A stretch of DNA of 58,804 bases from Kangiellaceae bacterium (GTDB taxonomy: Bacteria > Pseudomonadota > Gammaproteobacteria > Enterobacterales > Kangiellaceae). Below the pieces are notes generated by a model. The model did no database searches. It saw nothing but the letters and a program-made list of their open reading frames with translations, and was not told the DNA's origin. Where the stretch lies: the NCBI GenBank assembly GCA_026196875.1, contig JAPHTP010000085.1, forward strand, positions 1 through 58,804. The letters are read 5' to 3'. Below, piece after piece: positions 19,259-27,354 of the stretch. How positions within the stretch are numbered: the stretch's first letter is position 1; the number at the start of each line of letters is the position of its first letter. A program made the position numbers and the translations under genes.

Positions 19259-19600
19259 TTATTGGGAACTGTTCTCCTCAGGTCTACAGCACTCATTAAT
19301 GCAGCACTCTTCCTGGAGGTAAGCTATTACTTCGGATAGCGAGTCAAATTGAGGCTGACAATAGAGTGTACGACTTTCTCTAACCTGTTTAACTAAGCCA
19401 ACCTTAACCATTTTGGCGATATGATGAGAAAGCGTCGAACCAGGGATCTGGAGTTCTTCTTGAATTGCTCCTACAGGTGAGCCATTATGCCCAGCTCTAA
19501 CTAAATGCTTAAAAATCAATAGCCTAGTAGGATGTCCCAGCTCGGCTATTCGTTCCGCAATTTGTACCAAACGGTTATCGCTATCTTTACCTAACGTCAT
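19259..19600 (-). CDS. arsR: ArsR-family arsenic-responsive repressor
   Basis: 113 residues from ATG 19600, which has AGAGG five bases upstream; a GTG five codons earlier is possible but less well placed. A winged helix-turn-helix of the ArsR/SmtB family is seen: LGHPTRLLIFKHLV, then recognition helix PGSTLSHHIAKMVKVGLV and a wing around RESRTLYC. The canonical ELCVC metal site in helix 3 is absent. Instead two vicinal cysteine pairs end the protein (EECCINECC), resembling the C-terminal thiolate site of Acidithiobacillus ferrooxidans-type ArsR. It is divergently transcribed from arsP, with two operators in between, so it presumably represses both directions until As(III) binds. Confidence 0.88.
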   Translation of the reverse strand: MTLGKDSDNRLVQIAERIAELGHPTRLLIFKHLVRAGHNGSPVGAIQEELQIPGSTLSHHIAKMVKVGLVKQVRESRTLYCQPQFDSLSEVIAYLQEECCINECCRPEENSSQ

Positions 19601-19638
19601 TCTTACCTCTGCCACTCAAATAAAACCAAATCAAATGT

Positions 19639-19668
19639 TTGACATTTCGATAATACTAGAAATATAAT
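19639..19668 (+). promoter_or_regulatory. Promoter for arsP and glutathione synthetase
   Basis: TTGACA (19639-19644) and TATAAT (19663-19668) are both consensus, with an 18-base spacer. The spacer contains operator 1, and operator 2 begins right after the -10 box, so repressor binding would occlude RNA polymerase. Confidence 0.7.
19644..19663. promoter_or_regulatory. ArsR operator 1 (ATTTC-N10-GAAAT)
   Basis: An inverted repeat of ATTTC (19644-19648) and GAAAT (19659-19663) with a 10-base centre. It lies in the spacer of the arsP promoter and overlaps the -10 of the reverse promoter. Confidence 0.68.
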
Positions 19669-19678
19669 ATTTCGACAA
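19650..19678 (-). promoter_or_regulatory. Promoter for arsR
   Basis: On the minus strand TTGTCG (19678-19673) and TATTAT (19655-19650) are separated by 17 bases. The promoter overlaps both operators and the arsP promoter, giving autoregulated divergent transcription. Confidence 0.55.
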
Positions 19679-19688
19679 TTCCGGAAAT
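19669..19688. promoter_or_regulatory. ArsR operator 2 (ATTTC-N10-GAAAT)
   Basis: The same ATTTC-N10-GAAAT arrangement as operator 1, displaced by exactly 25 bp. It covers the start region of the arsP transcript and the -35 of arsR. Confidence 0.68.
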
Positions 19689-19746
19689 ATAGATTAATCA
19701 AAATATTTCTTTCAATGAGACGATTGGATTCGATAGGTATTGACGA

Positions 19747-20682
19747 ATGAATGACCAACTAATAGAAGCGTTGAAGTTTTTTATTACCGTATTTAGTGAG
19801 CTAGCAGTACTGTTTATTTTGATCAGCTTTTTTGTTGCTTGGCTTAATAGCAAGTTACCACCGGAAAAAGTAAAACAGCTACTTCAAGGAAACAGAGGCT
19901 ATGCCGTTGCAGTAGGGTTAGGTGCAGCGACACCTTTTTGCAGTTGCTCTACTTTGCCGATGACTATCGGGTTAATCCAAGCACGTGCAGCATTTGGCCC
20001 AATAATGGCTTTTTTATTTACAAGTCCATTGCTTAACCCATTTATAGTAGGATTATTCTGGATCAGTTTTGGTGCGCAAATTACCTTGATTTACTCAGTT
20101 TTCGTTCTTGGCTTAGCGATTACCAGCGGGTTTATTCTGGAGAAATTAAAGTTTGACCGATTTATTCGTGACGACTTGTTTGTTAACCAATGCAACTCCG
20201 AAGATAAAAAATCTGATTCTACTACTTGCAACTCTTCTCACAAAAATAAAGAAAACCATAATAACGGGGGCGATAAAAAACAACGTTTCGCTTTGCTCAC
20301 CGCAGCAACTAAACAATTCATTTCTTTTGCGCCATACATGGCGATTGGTGTAGCCGTTGGTGCGTTCCTTCATGGCTATGTTCCTCAATCATTTTTTGAG
20401 TCAATCTCCAGCCTGGCCAGTTGGTGGCTAATTCCAGCCGCGGCAATTATTGGCGTGTTCTTATATGTAAGAGCTTCGACTATGGTTCCAATTGCAACCT
20501 CTTTGATTGCCAAGGGAATGAGCATGGGAGCGATTATGTCGTTGACTATTGCCGGCGCAGGGGCAAGTTTACCGGAAATGATTATGATGAAAAGAATGTT
20601 TCATTGGCCATTGATAATTGCCTTCATTTTGTTGGTATTTACTACCGCTTGTTTAACTGGCTTTGCGATAGATCTTCTATAG
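19747..20682 (+). CDS. arsP: ArsP-type permease (DUF318), arsenical efflux
   Basis: 311 residues, ATG 19747. A polytopic membrane protein of the permease family PF03773 with two homologous halves: helices about 10-135, a hydrophilic cytoplasmic loop (about 150-180) rich in Ser, Lys and Asn, then helices about 190-310. The diagnostic motif ATPFCSCSTLP lies in the first half; cysteines of this motif bind trivalent arsenicals in characterised ArsP. Family members export trivalent organoarsenicals; other DUF318 proteins move different ions. The position behind ArsR operators supports arsenic efflux. The stop lies 10 bp before the glutathione synthetase gene, with AGGAG between, so the two genes are co-transcribed. 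Confidence 0.85.
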   Translation: MNDQLIEALKFFITVFSELAVLFILISFFVAWLNSKLPPEKVKQLLQGNRGYAVAVGLGAATPFCSCSTLPMTIGLIQARAAFGPIMAFLFTSPLLNPFIVGLFWISFGAQITLIYSVFVLGLAITSGFILEKLKFDRFIRDDLFVNQCNSEDKKSDSTTCNSSHKNKENHNNGGDKKQRFALLTAATKQFISFAPYMAIGVAVGAFLHGYVPQSFFESISSLASWWLIPAAAIIGVFLYVRASTMVPIATSLIAKGMSMGAIMSLTIAGAGASLPEMIMMKRMFHWPLIIAFILLVFTTACLTGFAIDLL

Positions 20683-20692
20683 GAGAACAAAT

Positions 20693-22099
20693 ATGACAAG
20701 AGGACAGGTATTTTCGACCCGTTGCTGTGCAACCAATGCTAGGTTAGAACATGACATAGCGATAACGCAACGAGAAAAATTACTCGGACTTAATAAGAAC
20801 GGCGTGGATATGGAGCCAACCAAATTCTCCCCTTGCGCTATTAGTTTAACTCCTTGGAAGTTAGAAAAAACTCAGTTTGAACAAGCGATAGAAACATCTA
20901 GAAACTTTAGTCGACTACTACAAAGCCTGTCACAAAATATAGACTTGTTGCTTGCCCTACTAAACAACTTTCAAGATAAAGACAGTTTACTCTTTAAGCT
21001 GAAAGAGCAAATAGCTTCTCGCAACAGAAAATCAGACTACTTGTCGGAGAATCTAAACTTAAGTCGTTATGACTTTTTACTAAACAATAACGACCAATGG
21101 CAATTAGTTGAGAGTAACGCGATAGCCGCGGGCATGGGTCCATTTAGCGAAAAGCTGGGTGAGCTATGCGAGGAATATCCAATTGAAAAATCTCAAAGGC
21201 TCGCACAGAACCCGTCAATAGGGAAGCAAGCAGGAGCCATGTATCAAGCAGCAAGTCGACTAAATAATACACGTTCTCCTGGGATTGTTTTTGTAATAGA
21301 ACAAAATGAAGATAATATTTTCGACCAAAACTATTTGATTGAAGAACTAGAAAGGTTAGGAGCTAAGACACTCAGGCGGACTTTTAATGAGCTATCCAAT
21401 TCGCTGTTCAGTAAAGACAACAGGCTAAGGCTTAAGGACTTCGGAGAGATTGATCTGCTGTACTTCAGAACCGGATATAACTTGCAAGATTATTCTGAAG
21501 ATATCCCCGAAAAAAATATTCAGCTGAGGGACTGGATAGAAAAGCACAGAGTAATTGTATCACCAAGCATTGCACATCAAATATCCTCTTCTAAATGGGT
21601 GCAAATCAAGCTAGCCAATATGGCTGAGAATGAATTGACAGATAGATTTTCTTTAACAGCAAAAGAAGCCTTACAAATCAAATTGAGTTTGGCGGTTAAA
21701 TACGAGCTAGTTGAAAACATATGGCAAGTTAAACGCGCTCTGCAATCCGGAGATTGGTTACTAAAAAACCAAAATGAAGGCGGAGGTAATGTAACTGACG
21801 ATATGTCGGCACTTCCAGATATTGAAACTCTCCAACAATCCTATTTCTTAATGGAAAAAATTGAAAGTAAACTACGTTCAAATGTATGTCGTTTTAGTGG
21901 TTACGCTATTGAATGTTTGTCTCAGGTAGTTTCCGAACTAGGTATTTTCATGGTTGGAGATGAGCATGAATATGGAGGCTATTTACTAAGAAGTAAACCT
22001 TTCGGTCAAGTTGAAGGGGGCGTGCATGGCGGTAATGGATTTTTGGATGTGGTAGCGTTTGATGAGAAACCTAGAGCTAGAATTTTGACATGTTGTTAG
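20693..22099 (+). CDS. Glutathione synthetase, eukaryotic (GSS/GSH2) type
   Basis: 468 residues, ATG 20693 with AGGAG seven bases upstream. It matches the eukaryotic glutathione synthetase fold (about 474 residues) along its whole length and not the bacterial GshB ATP-grasp (about 315). Visible blocks in order: NLSRYDFLLNN (gamma-Glu-Cys/glutathione-site region), VESNAIAAGMG (Glu and Asn of the Mg/substrate site), NIFDQ, RRTF, LLYFRTGY, KWVQIKLA, the ATP-binding loop LKNQNEGGGN, SYFLMEKIE, SELGIF, GGYLLRSK and EGGVHGGNGFLD. The loop differs from the animal KPQREGGGNN at P to N and R to N. The expected reaction is gamma-Glu-Cys + Gly + ATP to glutathione. A gene for glutamate-cysteine ligase is not adjacent. 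Being the second gene of an ArsR-controlled operon suggests glutathione (or a variant thiol) supply for arsenical binding and export. A CC pair ends the protein. Confidence 0.85.
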   Translation: MTRGQVFSTRCCATNARLEHDIAITQREKLLGLNKNGVDMEPTKFSPCAISLTPWKLEKTQFEQAIETSRNFSRLLQSLSQNIDLLLALLNNFQDKDSLLFKLKEQIASRNRKSDYLSENLNLSRYDFLLNNNDQWQLVESNAIAAGMGPFSEKLGELCEEYPIEKSQRLAQNPSIGKQAGAMYQAASRLNNTRSPGIVFVIEQNEDNIFDQNYLIEELERLGAKTLRRTFNELSNSLFSKDNRLRLKDFGEIDLLYFRTGYNLQDYSEDIPEKNIQLRDWIEKHRVIVSPSIAHQISSSKWVQIKLANMAENELTDRFSLTAKEALQIKLSLAVKYELVENIWQVKRALQSGDWLLKNQNEGGGNVTDDMSALPDIETLQQSYFLMEKIESKLRSNVCRFSGYAIECLSQVVSELGIFMVGDEHEYGGYLLRSKPFGQVEGGVHGGNGFLDVVAFDEKPRARILTCC

Positions 22100-22175
22100 G
22101 TGATAGCATTTAGCTAGAACAAACTCTGCAATTAACTATTGCCATCTCACTCCACCTCAGAAGGTAAAAATTTTC

Positions 22176-22197
22176 TTCGTCACTTTCAAGTGACGAA
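22176..22197. repeat. 10-bp inverted repeat after glutathione synthetase gene
   Basis: TTCGTCACTT and AAGTGACGAA are perfect mirror arms separated by TC. No T-run follows, so it could be a transcript 3'-end stabilising hairpin or a factor-binding palindrome and is only a weak terminator candidate. Confidence 0.45.
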
Positions 22198-22289
22198 TCC
22201 ATTATTTAAATAGAACTGATAAGTCTTTTCATTCAGTTTGAAGCAACGCAGTTTAAGTTTTTTTCTTGTTGTAATGAATCTATCAACTC

Positions 22290-22316
22290 AAAAATAAGGA
22301 GCCCGCCTCCTTAATT
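22290..22316 (-). terminator. Intrinsic terminator of the lipoprotein gene
   Basis: Read on the minus strand: AAGGAG, 5-base loop GCGGG, CTCCTT, then ATTTTTGAG. It begins about 15 bases after the lipoprotein stop. Confidence 0.65.
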
Positions 22317-22327
22317 TGGATTATAAT

Positions 22328-22867
22328 TTAGCACTTAAAGTTACTCTCTTGATTCCCGACATACTTTAATTGGCTATTCGAAATTAGATTGGGAAACTCT
22401 TTTTCTAAATATAATATGGCTTTTGAGGTACAATCTTGCAATTCAGCTCCCATACCGAAAAGTAAGCTATCCCTATTTGCGGAAATATAGATATTCAAAT
22501 GCCCCGTATAGTTAACTTGACCTTGATTAACTTCAAACTGCAATAACTGTTCGTTATTCAATCTTTCTTCCCAAAACCGTCCTAATTTTGCACTTTCTAG
22601 TGTATAAATACCATTTTCAAGTTCAAACAATAAGTAGTTTTTTCCTACCGTCAAATATTCGGAAGTAAGCATTATACTTTCAGGACCAGATATTTTTATA
22701 TTTTCCAAATTCCTTTCGGTATCGATAACAATGAAGACAAGAGCTTTATCACTTCCAATTTCACCTTCACGGTACTCATTAACCGAGACTACTGTAGTCA
22801 CACAAGCGCTCAATATTAGAGTTAAAATCATGATCTCTATTATTTTTTTCATCTTAGTTACAAACAT
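22328..22867 (-). CDS. Predicted lipoprotein of unknown function
   Basis: 179 residues from ATG 22867, which has AGAGGAG five bases upstream; an upstream in-frame GTG is less likely. The N-terminus is a type II signal peptide: MKKIIEIMI, a hydrophobic core and lipobox LSAC, giving a lipid-anchored Cys. The mature part is strand-rich and about 155 residues long, with two later cysteines (LQDCTSKA and the C-terminal NFKC) that could form a disulfide. I recognise no family. The pattern of a GPES-containing strand followed by a GENGIYTLE-type turn resembles DUF-type periplasmic beta-sandwich lipoproteins, but that is not a firm assignment. Confidence 0.65.
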   Translation of the reverse strand: MFVTKMKKIIEIMILTLILSACVTTVVSVNEYREGEIGSDKALVFIVIDTERNLENIKISGPESIMLTSEYLTVGKNYLLFELENGIYTLESAKLGRFWEERLNNEQLLQFEVNQGQVNYTGHLNIYISANRDSLLFGMGAELQDCTSKAILYLEKEFPNLISNSQLKYVGNQESNFKC

Positions 22868-22933
22868 TTTCACTCCTCTGTAAAAAGACTTCAGTCGCAC
22901 TATTTAATTTGAAGGTATCGAGTCATAGAATTC

Positions 22934-23461
22934 CTAACGTTCCATTCTATAAATTGCATGAGTCACTTCCCGCCCATGTAGCTCAGATGGTTTAGCATTT
23001 ACCTTATCCAACTTGAACCCCAGCCTTTCACAGACAGCACGACTTGAAGTGTTCTCCATGGCGGCTTCAATAAAAATCGTATTGAGACTATACAGTTCAA
23101 AACCAACCATCATCATCTGTTTAACGGCTCGTGAAACTATCCCCTTTCCTTGAAACCTCTCCCTTAACCAATAACCAATCTCGCCACTCTTTTCTGGATC
23201 ACTAATGTTATGAAGTCCGACGTTTCCAACTAGCTCATTTCCATGAATAATCGCACAGACCATTGTCTTGCCATCAGCATACTCATGAAGCGACTTGGTA
23301 ATGAAGTTTAAAAAAAATTCTTCCGATTTCGCCAAAGGCGGCCATAACAACCATTCGCTCAAGTACTCTCTTTCGCGACTAACAATTTCAAAATAAATTG
23401 GAGCAAACGAAGGTTCTACTAGCGCTAATTCGATTTCCTCGTCGACTTTAAGTGTAAACAT
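22934..23461 (-). CDS. GNAT acetyltransferase, RimJ/RimL type
   Basis: 175 residues, ATG 23461. The GNAT fold with the RimL pattern is seen: LVGNVGLHNISDPEKSGEIGYWL, the acetyl-CoA loop RFQGKGIVSRAVKQMM (QGKGI matches Q/RxxGxG/A), and NTSSRAVCERLGFK near the end. It probably acetylates an N-terminus or a small-molecule amine; the substrate is unknown. It stands alone on the minus strand, with a 66-bp gap to the lipoprotein gene. Confidence 0.85.
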   Translation of the reverse strand: MFTLKVDEEIELALVEPSFAPIYFEIVSREREYLSEWLLWPPLAKSEEFFLNFITKSLHEYADGKTMVCAIIHGNELVGNVGLHNISDPEKSGEIGYWLRERFQGKGIVSRAVKQMMMVGFELYSLNTIFIEAAMENTSSRAVCERLGFKLDKVNAKPSELHGREVTHAIYRMER

Positions 23462-23571
23462 ATTCCCTAAATAACCCTTTTTCTAAATCCAGGTTTAGTG
23501 CCCTTTGCTCCACCACAGGTTGCCTTCATCAAACAACTCAGTTATTAGTTCTCATAACTTGATTAGTACTT

Positions 23572-23889
23572 TTATTTAACCAGCTTTTCCCATTCTCCAA
23601 TCGGATATCCATCCACCAAAACAAATTTGGCTTCACCTGCACCCTCACGAAATTTTTTAGCCGTCTGATATTCTTCAGACTGATAGAATGCTCTTGCATT
23701 CTTCATTGATGGAAACTCTATAACTACCAGACGAAGAGTTTCTTTTTCTCCTTCCAAGGTTTCTGTTTGACCACCTCTCACAATAAATTTGCCACCAAAG
23801 CTCTCAATTATTTTTGGTGTTCGCTTAGTATATTCTGCATAAGCTTGTTGATCTTCTATCTTAACGTGCACGATAATGTATGCGCTCAT
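23572..23889 (-). CDS. DUF1330 dimeric ferredoxin-like protein
   Basis: 105 residues, ATG 23889. The family pattern is clear: AYIIVHVKIEDQQAYAEY, FGGKFIVRGG, LVVIEFPSMKNARAFYQSEEYQ and a C-terminal FVLVDGY. These are small cytoplasmic dimeric alpha/beta barrel proteins of undetermined function. Its start is 50 bp downstream of the DoxX gene's stop, so they may share a transcript. Confidence 0.86.
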   Translation of the reverse strand: MSAYIIVHVKIEDQQAYAEYTKRTPKIIESFGGKFIVRGGQTETLEGEKETLRLVVIEFPSMKNARAFYQSEEYQTAKKFREGAGEAKFVLVDGYPIGEWEKLVK

Positions 23890-23939
23890 AACTTTTCCTT
23901 ATCAAGAAAAACAAATAGATGGTTTTAGCCGGAAGGTGT

Positions 23940-24359
23940 TTAGCTATTGAACAACTTGCGATCGAGAGAAAACCTTCCAGCTCCATGAGTGGCCAGGTAT
24001 ATACCTATCACTACTAAACATGCCGATGGAAACGAAGCCCTTATACCAGAATCAGAGTCCACCATAATTATTGCGATAATAAAGTTAACTGAACAAAGAA
24101 GGCCTGCCCACCGAATAAAAATACCCAGGACAAAACTGACTCCGACAGCAAACTGAACCCATACAGAAACAAGCGCCATCAACGATGGCTTAAAGAATCC
24201 GTAGTTTTGTAAAAAGGATTCAAATTCCTTCATCTGACTGGAATTAAATAGATTATCTGAAACACCCCATACAAGAAAGGCACCGACTAACAATCTTACG
24301 AGCAATAGACTCTGCTCACTCCATCTGCTAAGCGAAGTTAAGAATAGTACTTTTCTCAT
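23940..24359 (-). CDS. DoxX family membrane protein
   Basis: 139 residues, ATG 24359. Four hydrophobic helices, with LLVGAFLVWGVSDNLF in the first and the FGVSFVLGIFIRWAGLL-like middle typical of DoxX proteins (VQFAVGVSFVLGIFIRWAG). The C-terminus RFSLDRKLF is also family-like. Function is unclear; relatives are part of quinol-linked or thiosulfate-oxidising membrane complexes or are orphans. Confidence 0.75.
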   Translation of the reverse strand: MRKVLFLTSLSRWSEQSLLLVRLLVGAFLVWGVSDNLFNSSQMKEFESFLQNYGFFKPSLMALVSVWVQFAVGVSFVLGIFIRWAGLLCSVNFIIAIIMVDSDSGIRASFPSACLVVIGIYLATHGAGRFSLDRKLFNS

Positions 24360-24559
24360 AATTGTCTCTTTTTAGTTTTGTTTTTAATACTATACTTGCC
24401 TTTATGTCAGTCACAAACAGAACAACAACTTCAAGTTTTTACTTAAAGAATAATAAATAACACATAACAAGTTCTATTTCGATTGAAATTGTCAAACGTG
24501 GAGTTTACGGGGTGTAATAAGTATTGAACTGGCTCTATAGATAAAAAGAGGTGAAAACT

Positions 24560-24596
24560 AAGTAGCTTCGATAAAATCGGCTAGTCCAAGCTACTT
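24560..24596 (-). terminator. Hairpin downstream of the subtilase gene
   Basis: AAGTAGCTT (24560-24568) and AAGCTACTT (24588-24596) form a perfect 9-bp outer stem with an inner CGAT/ATCG helix. It lies just past the protease stop; on the minus strand it is followed by AGTTTTC, a modest T-run. Confidence 0.55.
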
Positions 24597-24612
24597 TGTT
24601 AGCTGCCTTAAG

Positions 24613-26439
24613 TTATTTTCTTTTTCCAAATAATAAGAAAGTTCCTAAAAGAAAACTCAAGCCAAGAGTCCAACTACCAGAACCGCTAGATGAGCTTGCC
24701 AGAGGCTGCGATACCTGAATAAGCTGGGTTGATGTACCACTCAAGCCATCGTTATCGGTTACCGTCAGTTTAACAGTGTATCTAGCGCCCGACGGATAGG
24801 TATGAGTAGGATTTTGATCTGATGAAAAGTTGCCATCTCCAAAGTCCCAAGAGTAACTGACAATTGTTCCATCTGAATCTGTTGATTCGCTAGTAAAGGT
24901 CACCGTTGTTCTGTTAGTACTATCGGCACTGTAGGTAAACAATGCTCTCGGTACAAATTGACCATTGGCGGCATGTACTGCAGCATAAGCGTCGATCAGA
25001 CCATAACCAAATCGGCTATCAGGTGTAGAGGCCCTATTTGCAGTATCGCGTAAAATATCTCTTACTTGGGTTGCAGTTAAATTGGGATTGGCTTCAAGAA
25101 CCAGAGCAGCTACGCCTGACGTTAGCGGGCAAGCAAACGAAGTACCATCAGCATTAAAATACTCTGAGTCGGAACCGGCACTAGCTACTATAACGTCGCT
25201 CCCCATTGCCATAACATCTGGTTTAATTCTACCATCAGCAGAAGGACCAACAGAACTGAACGAGGAGCGAGCACCTGATGAAGTAACCGCACCGACAGCT
25301 AACACAAAATGCCCGTCGGAAGGCGCACCGATAGTATTAGTATTTGAGTTTGCTCCTCTGTTACCTGCAGAGTTAACTACAACAATTCCTCTCTCAGCTA
25401 CGGCATCCGCACACTGTGTAACAATTGTTGTATCTCCATCCATATCCTCTGCGATATAATCAACACCGCTATCAAAGCCCCTATACCCCAATGAGCTACT
25501 GATGATCTGTGCTCCATTGGTTTCCGCCCACTCGGTCGCCGCACACCAATTATCTTCTTCAACATGTAACTCTGAATCACTATTTTCCGTCTTAGCTAGA
25601 TAATAGGTAGCACCATATGCCGGCCCGATTAAGTTTCCAGGGCTATAACCACCAATTGTACTTAAAGTATAGGTGCCATGATTACTTTTACCCATATCCG
25701 CGCCATCGCCAACATCTGCATCGTTATTAACAAAATCCCAGGTACCGGCGATATTAATCTGACTAAAACTTTCATGCGTCATACGGTTATATCCCGAATC
25801 AAACATTGCAATCACAATACCGTTTCCGCTATAACCCATGTCGTGAACATCTGGAACCCTTATTTGCGCATTTTGAGTTAGCGAACTACCATAATCGAGA
25901 GTGTAATTTGCTTTGGAATGCTCTGCATTTTTATATTGAACCTCTTCAGGTTGACTATACGAAGCAGGAACGTATGGCTCGCGCTTGAGCTTATTAACAA
26001 TAGTAATTTTTTGAACAAAATCAAAACTAGCAATATCATTAATCTGATCTGGTGTAGCTTCAATAGAAACGGCATTTAGCAGCTTTAATTCATGTCTGAC
26101 TTTAAAAGCGTGACTTTTAATCGACTCAACGTAAGATGGCTCGACCGGAATATCTGAAAAGTCCACAACTTTATCCATGCCTAAATTGATAATTCTACGT
26201 TGTAAACTTTTTGGAGAAAGAGTCGACTTGGCCAGTGCGAGCTTTTCTTGTGAATCAGCCCCCTTGTCCTTAAAGTAGATAAACACAGTAATAGTTTCAC
26301 CTACTTTGCTAGCAGATATTCGTTGTTGAAGTTTTAACGAATATTTATCGTTTGAACCTTTGGCGAATCCTTGTAACGGCGTTGCTAGTATCAATAAGGA
26401 AATACCTATGCCGGAAATTAACTTACTACAATTTAACAT
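24613..26439 (-). CDS. Secreted subtilisin-like serine protease with PKD domain and C-terminal sorting-type tail
   Basis: 608 residues, ATG 26439. A signal peptide ends near residue 26 (LQGFAKG), then an inhibitor-like propeptide (about 30-150) precedes the S8 catalytic domain. The triad is Asp214 (AMFDSGYN), His254 (NHGTYTLS) and Ser434 (DGTSFACP), with oxyanion Asn360 (NSAGN). A PKD domain spans about 500-580 (SYSWDFGDG, HTYPSGARYTVKLTVTD). The tail SSGSGSWTLGLSFLLG followed by FGKRK is a Gly/Ser stretch, hydrophobic helix and basic end, as in GlyGly-CTERM rhombosortase substrates or similar sorting tails. It is expected to be a surface or extracellular protease. The neighbouring DnaJ-related gene lies upstream on the same strand, 167 bp away. 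Confidence 0.9.
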   Translation of the reverse strand: MLNCSKLISGIGISLLILATPLQGFAKGSNDKYSLKLQQRISASKVGETITVFIYFKDKGADSQEKLALAKSTLSPKSLQRRIINLGMDKVVDFSDIPVEPSYVESIKSHAFKVRHELKLLNAVSIEATPDQINDIASFDFVQKITIVNKLKREPYVPASYSQPEEVQYKNAEHSKANYTLDYGSSLTQNAQIRVPDVHDMGYSGNGIVIAMFDSGYNRMTHESFSQINIAGTWDFVNNDADVGDGADMGKSNHGTYTLSTIGGYSPGNLIGPAYGATYYLAKTENSDSELHVEEDNWCAATEWAETNGAQIISSSLGYRGFDSGVDYIAEDMDGDTTIVTQCADAVAERGIVVVNSAGNRGANSNTNTIGAPSDGHFVLAVGAVTSSGARSSFSSVGPSADGRIKPDVMAMGSDVIVASAGSDSEYFNADGTSFACPLTSGVAALVLEANPNLTATQVRDILRDTANRASTPDSRFGYGLIDAYAAVHAANGQFVPRALFTYSADSTNRTTVTFTSESTDSDGTIVSYSWDFGDGNFSSDQNPTHTYPSGARYTVKLTVTDNDGLSGTSTQLIQVSQPLASSSSGSGSWTLGLSFLLGTFLLFGKRK

Positions 26440-26606
26440 GCATCCCTCAATTTAAATTAAATCTTTATTATCTAGTATTTTCCTGTGGATTATGCACACA
26501 ACTAGGTTAGATTGCTACTTTACAGATCACATTCAGGTTACTCAATCAACTTGATTTCTCTATCTTTTTAGGCAGCGTATTTTTAAGCACTCTATTTTTA
26601 TTATTT

Positions 26607-27158
26607 TTAAACAATCTGCTTTAAACTCTCATAAGCTTGCTTAAGCAGGACAAATTGTTTTTCGTCACCGCCTTTATCAGGATGGGTCTTTTGGGCAAGC
26701 TCATTGAATCTTTTTTTTAGTTTAAAACGGTCAAGGCTCTCCTCTCCTTCCAGTCCTAAAACCTTTATTGCTTCGGCCTTTTTATCTAAAGCCAGGTACT
26801 TTTCCCAAAACTTCTTTTGCATATCTGCCACTGCCTCTTCCGACAAGTTTAGATTGTCTTGGTTCAAGTAAAATTCCATCAGCGCATCTGTCTCGCCAAT
26901 TGCATCACCTTCCTTGCCGATTGAGCATAAGCGGATCTCCAAAGGAGAAATAGTCAATCTTAGTTTGTTTTGTACCAACCGCTGGTTTAACAGATACAGC
27001 TTATGGAATAAATAGAAATGCTTTTTAAAAAGACTAGGAGAATGGCCTAACGGCTTAAAGAAGTCAGGGTGATTATCCTCTAGATGGCGTAACAATGGGT
27101 ATTCCTGAGTAACCCCATCCTTAGCATTGATAAAGTCGAGTAAAATATCTTCGTCCAT
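26607..27158 (-). CDS. DnaJ-related protein with C-terminal J domain
   Basis: 183 residues, ATG 27158. The N-terminal about 120 residues match the DNAJ-related pattern (YPLLRHLEDNHPDFF, then LFKKHFYLFHKLYLLNQRL). The C-terminal 60 residues are a truncated J domain with the HPD motif in AQKTHPDKGGDEKQF. It probably acts as a DnaK co-chaperone of narrow specificity, lacking zinc-finger and substrate domains of true DnaJ. Confidence 0.82.
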   Translation of the reverse strand: MDEDILLDFINAKDGVTQEYPLLRHLEDNHPDFFKPLGHSPSLFKKHFYLFHKLYLLNQRLVQNKLRLTISPLEIRLCSIGKEGDAIGETDALMEFYLNQDNLNLSEEAVADMQKKFWEKYLALDKKAEAIKVLGLEGEESLDRFKLKKRFNELAQKTHPDKGGDEKQFVLLKQAYESLKQIV

Positions 27159-27354
27159 CGGGACTACATACTCCGTAGCAATATGGAAGTCTAAAACAAA
27201 ACGGAAGGCTATAACTTGATAGGATGCAGTTTCTCCCCAACAAACTACTAGCTAAATTATGGAAAACTTATGGCAATTATGTATCTCTCATGGCCTTCTT
27301 GCAAACATGGCGTTAAAATCAAACCAACCTAAACCTTAGTTCTTTTTAATCTCA

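Noticed and set aside
27159-27354. Possible lysine riboswitch ahead of aspartokinase
   Set aside because: The gap is under 200 bases and the conserved lysine-riboswitch helices were not seen.
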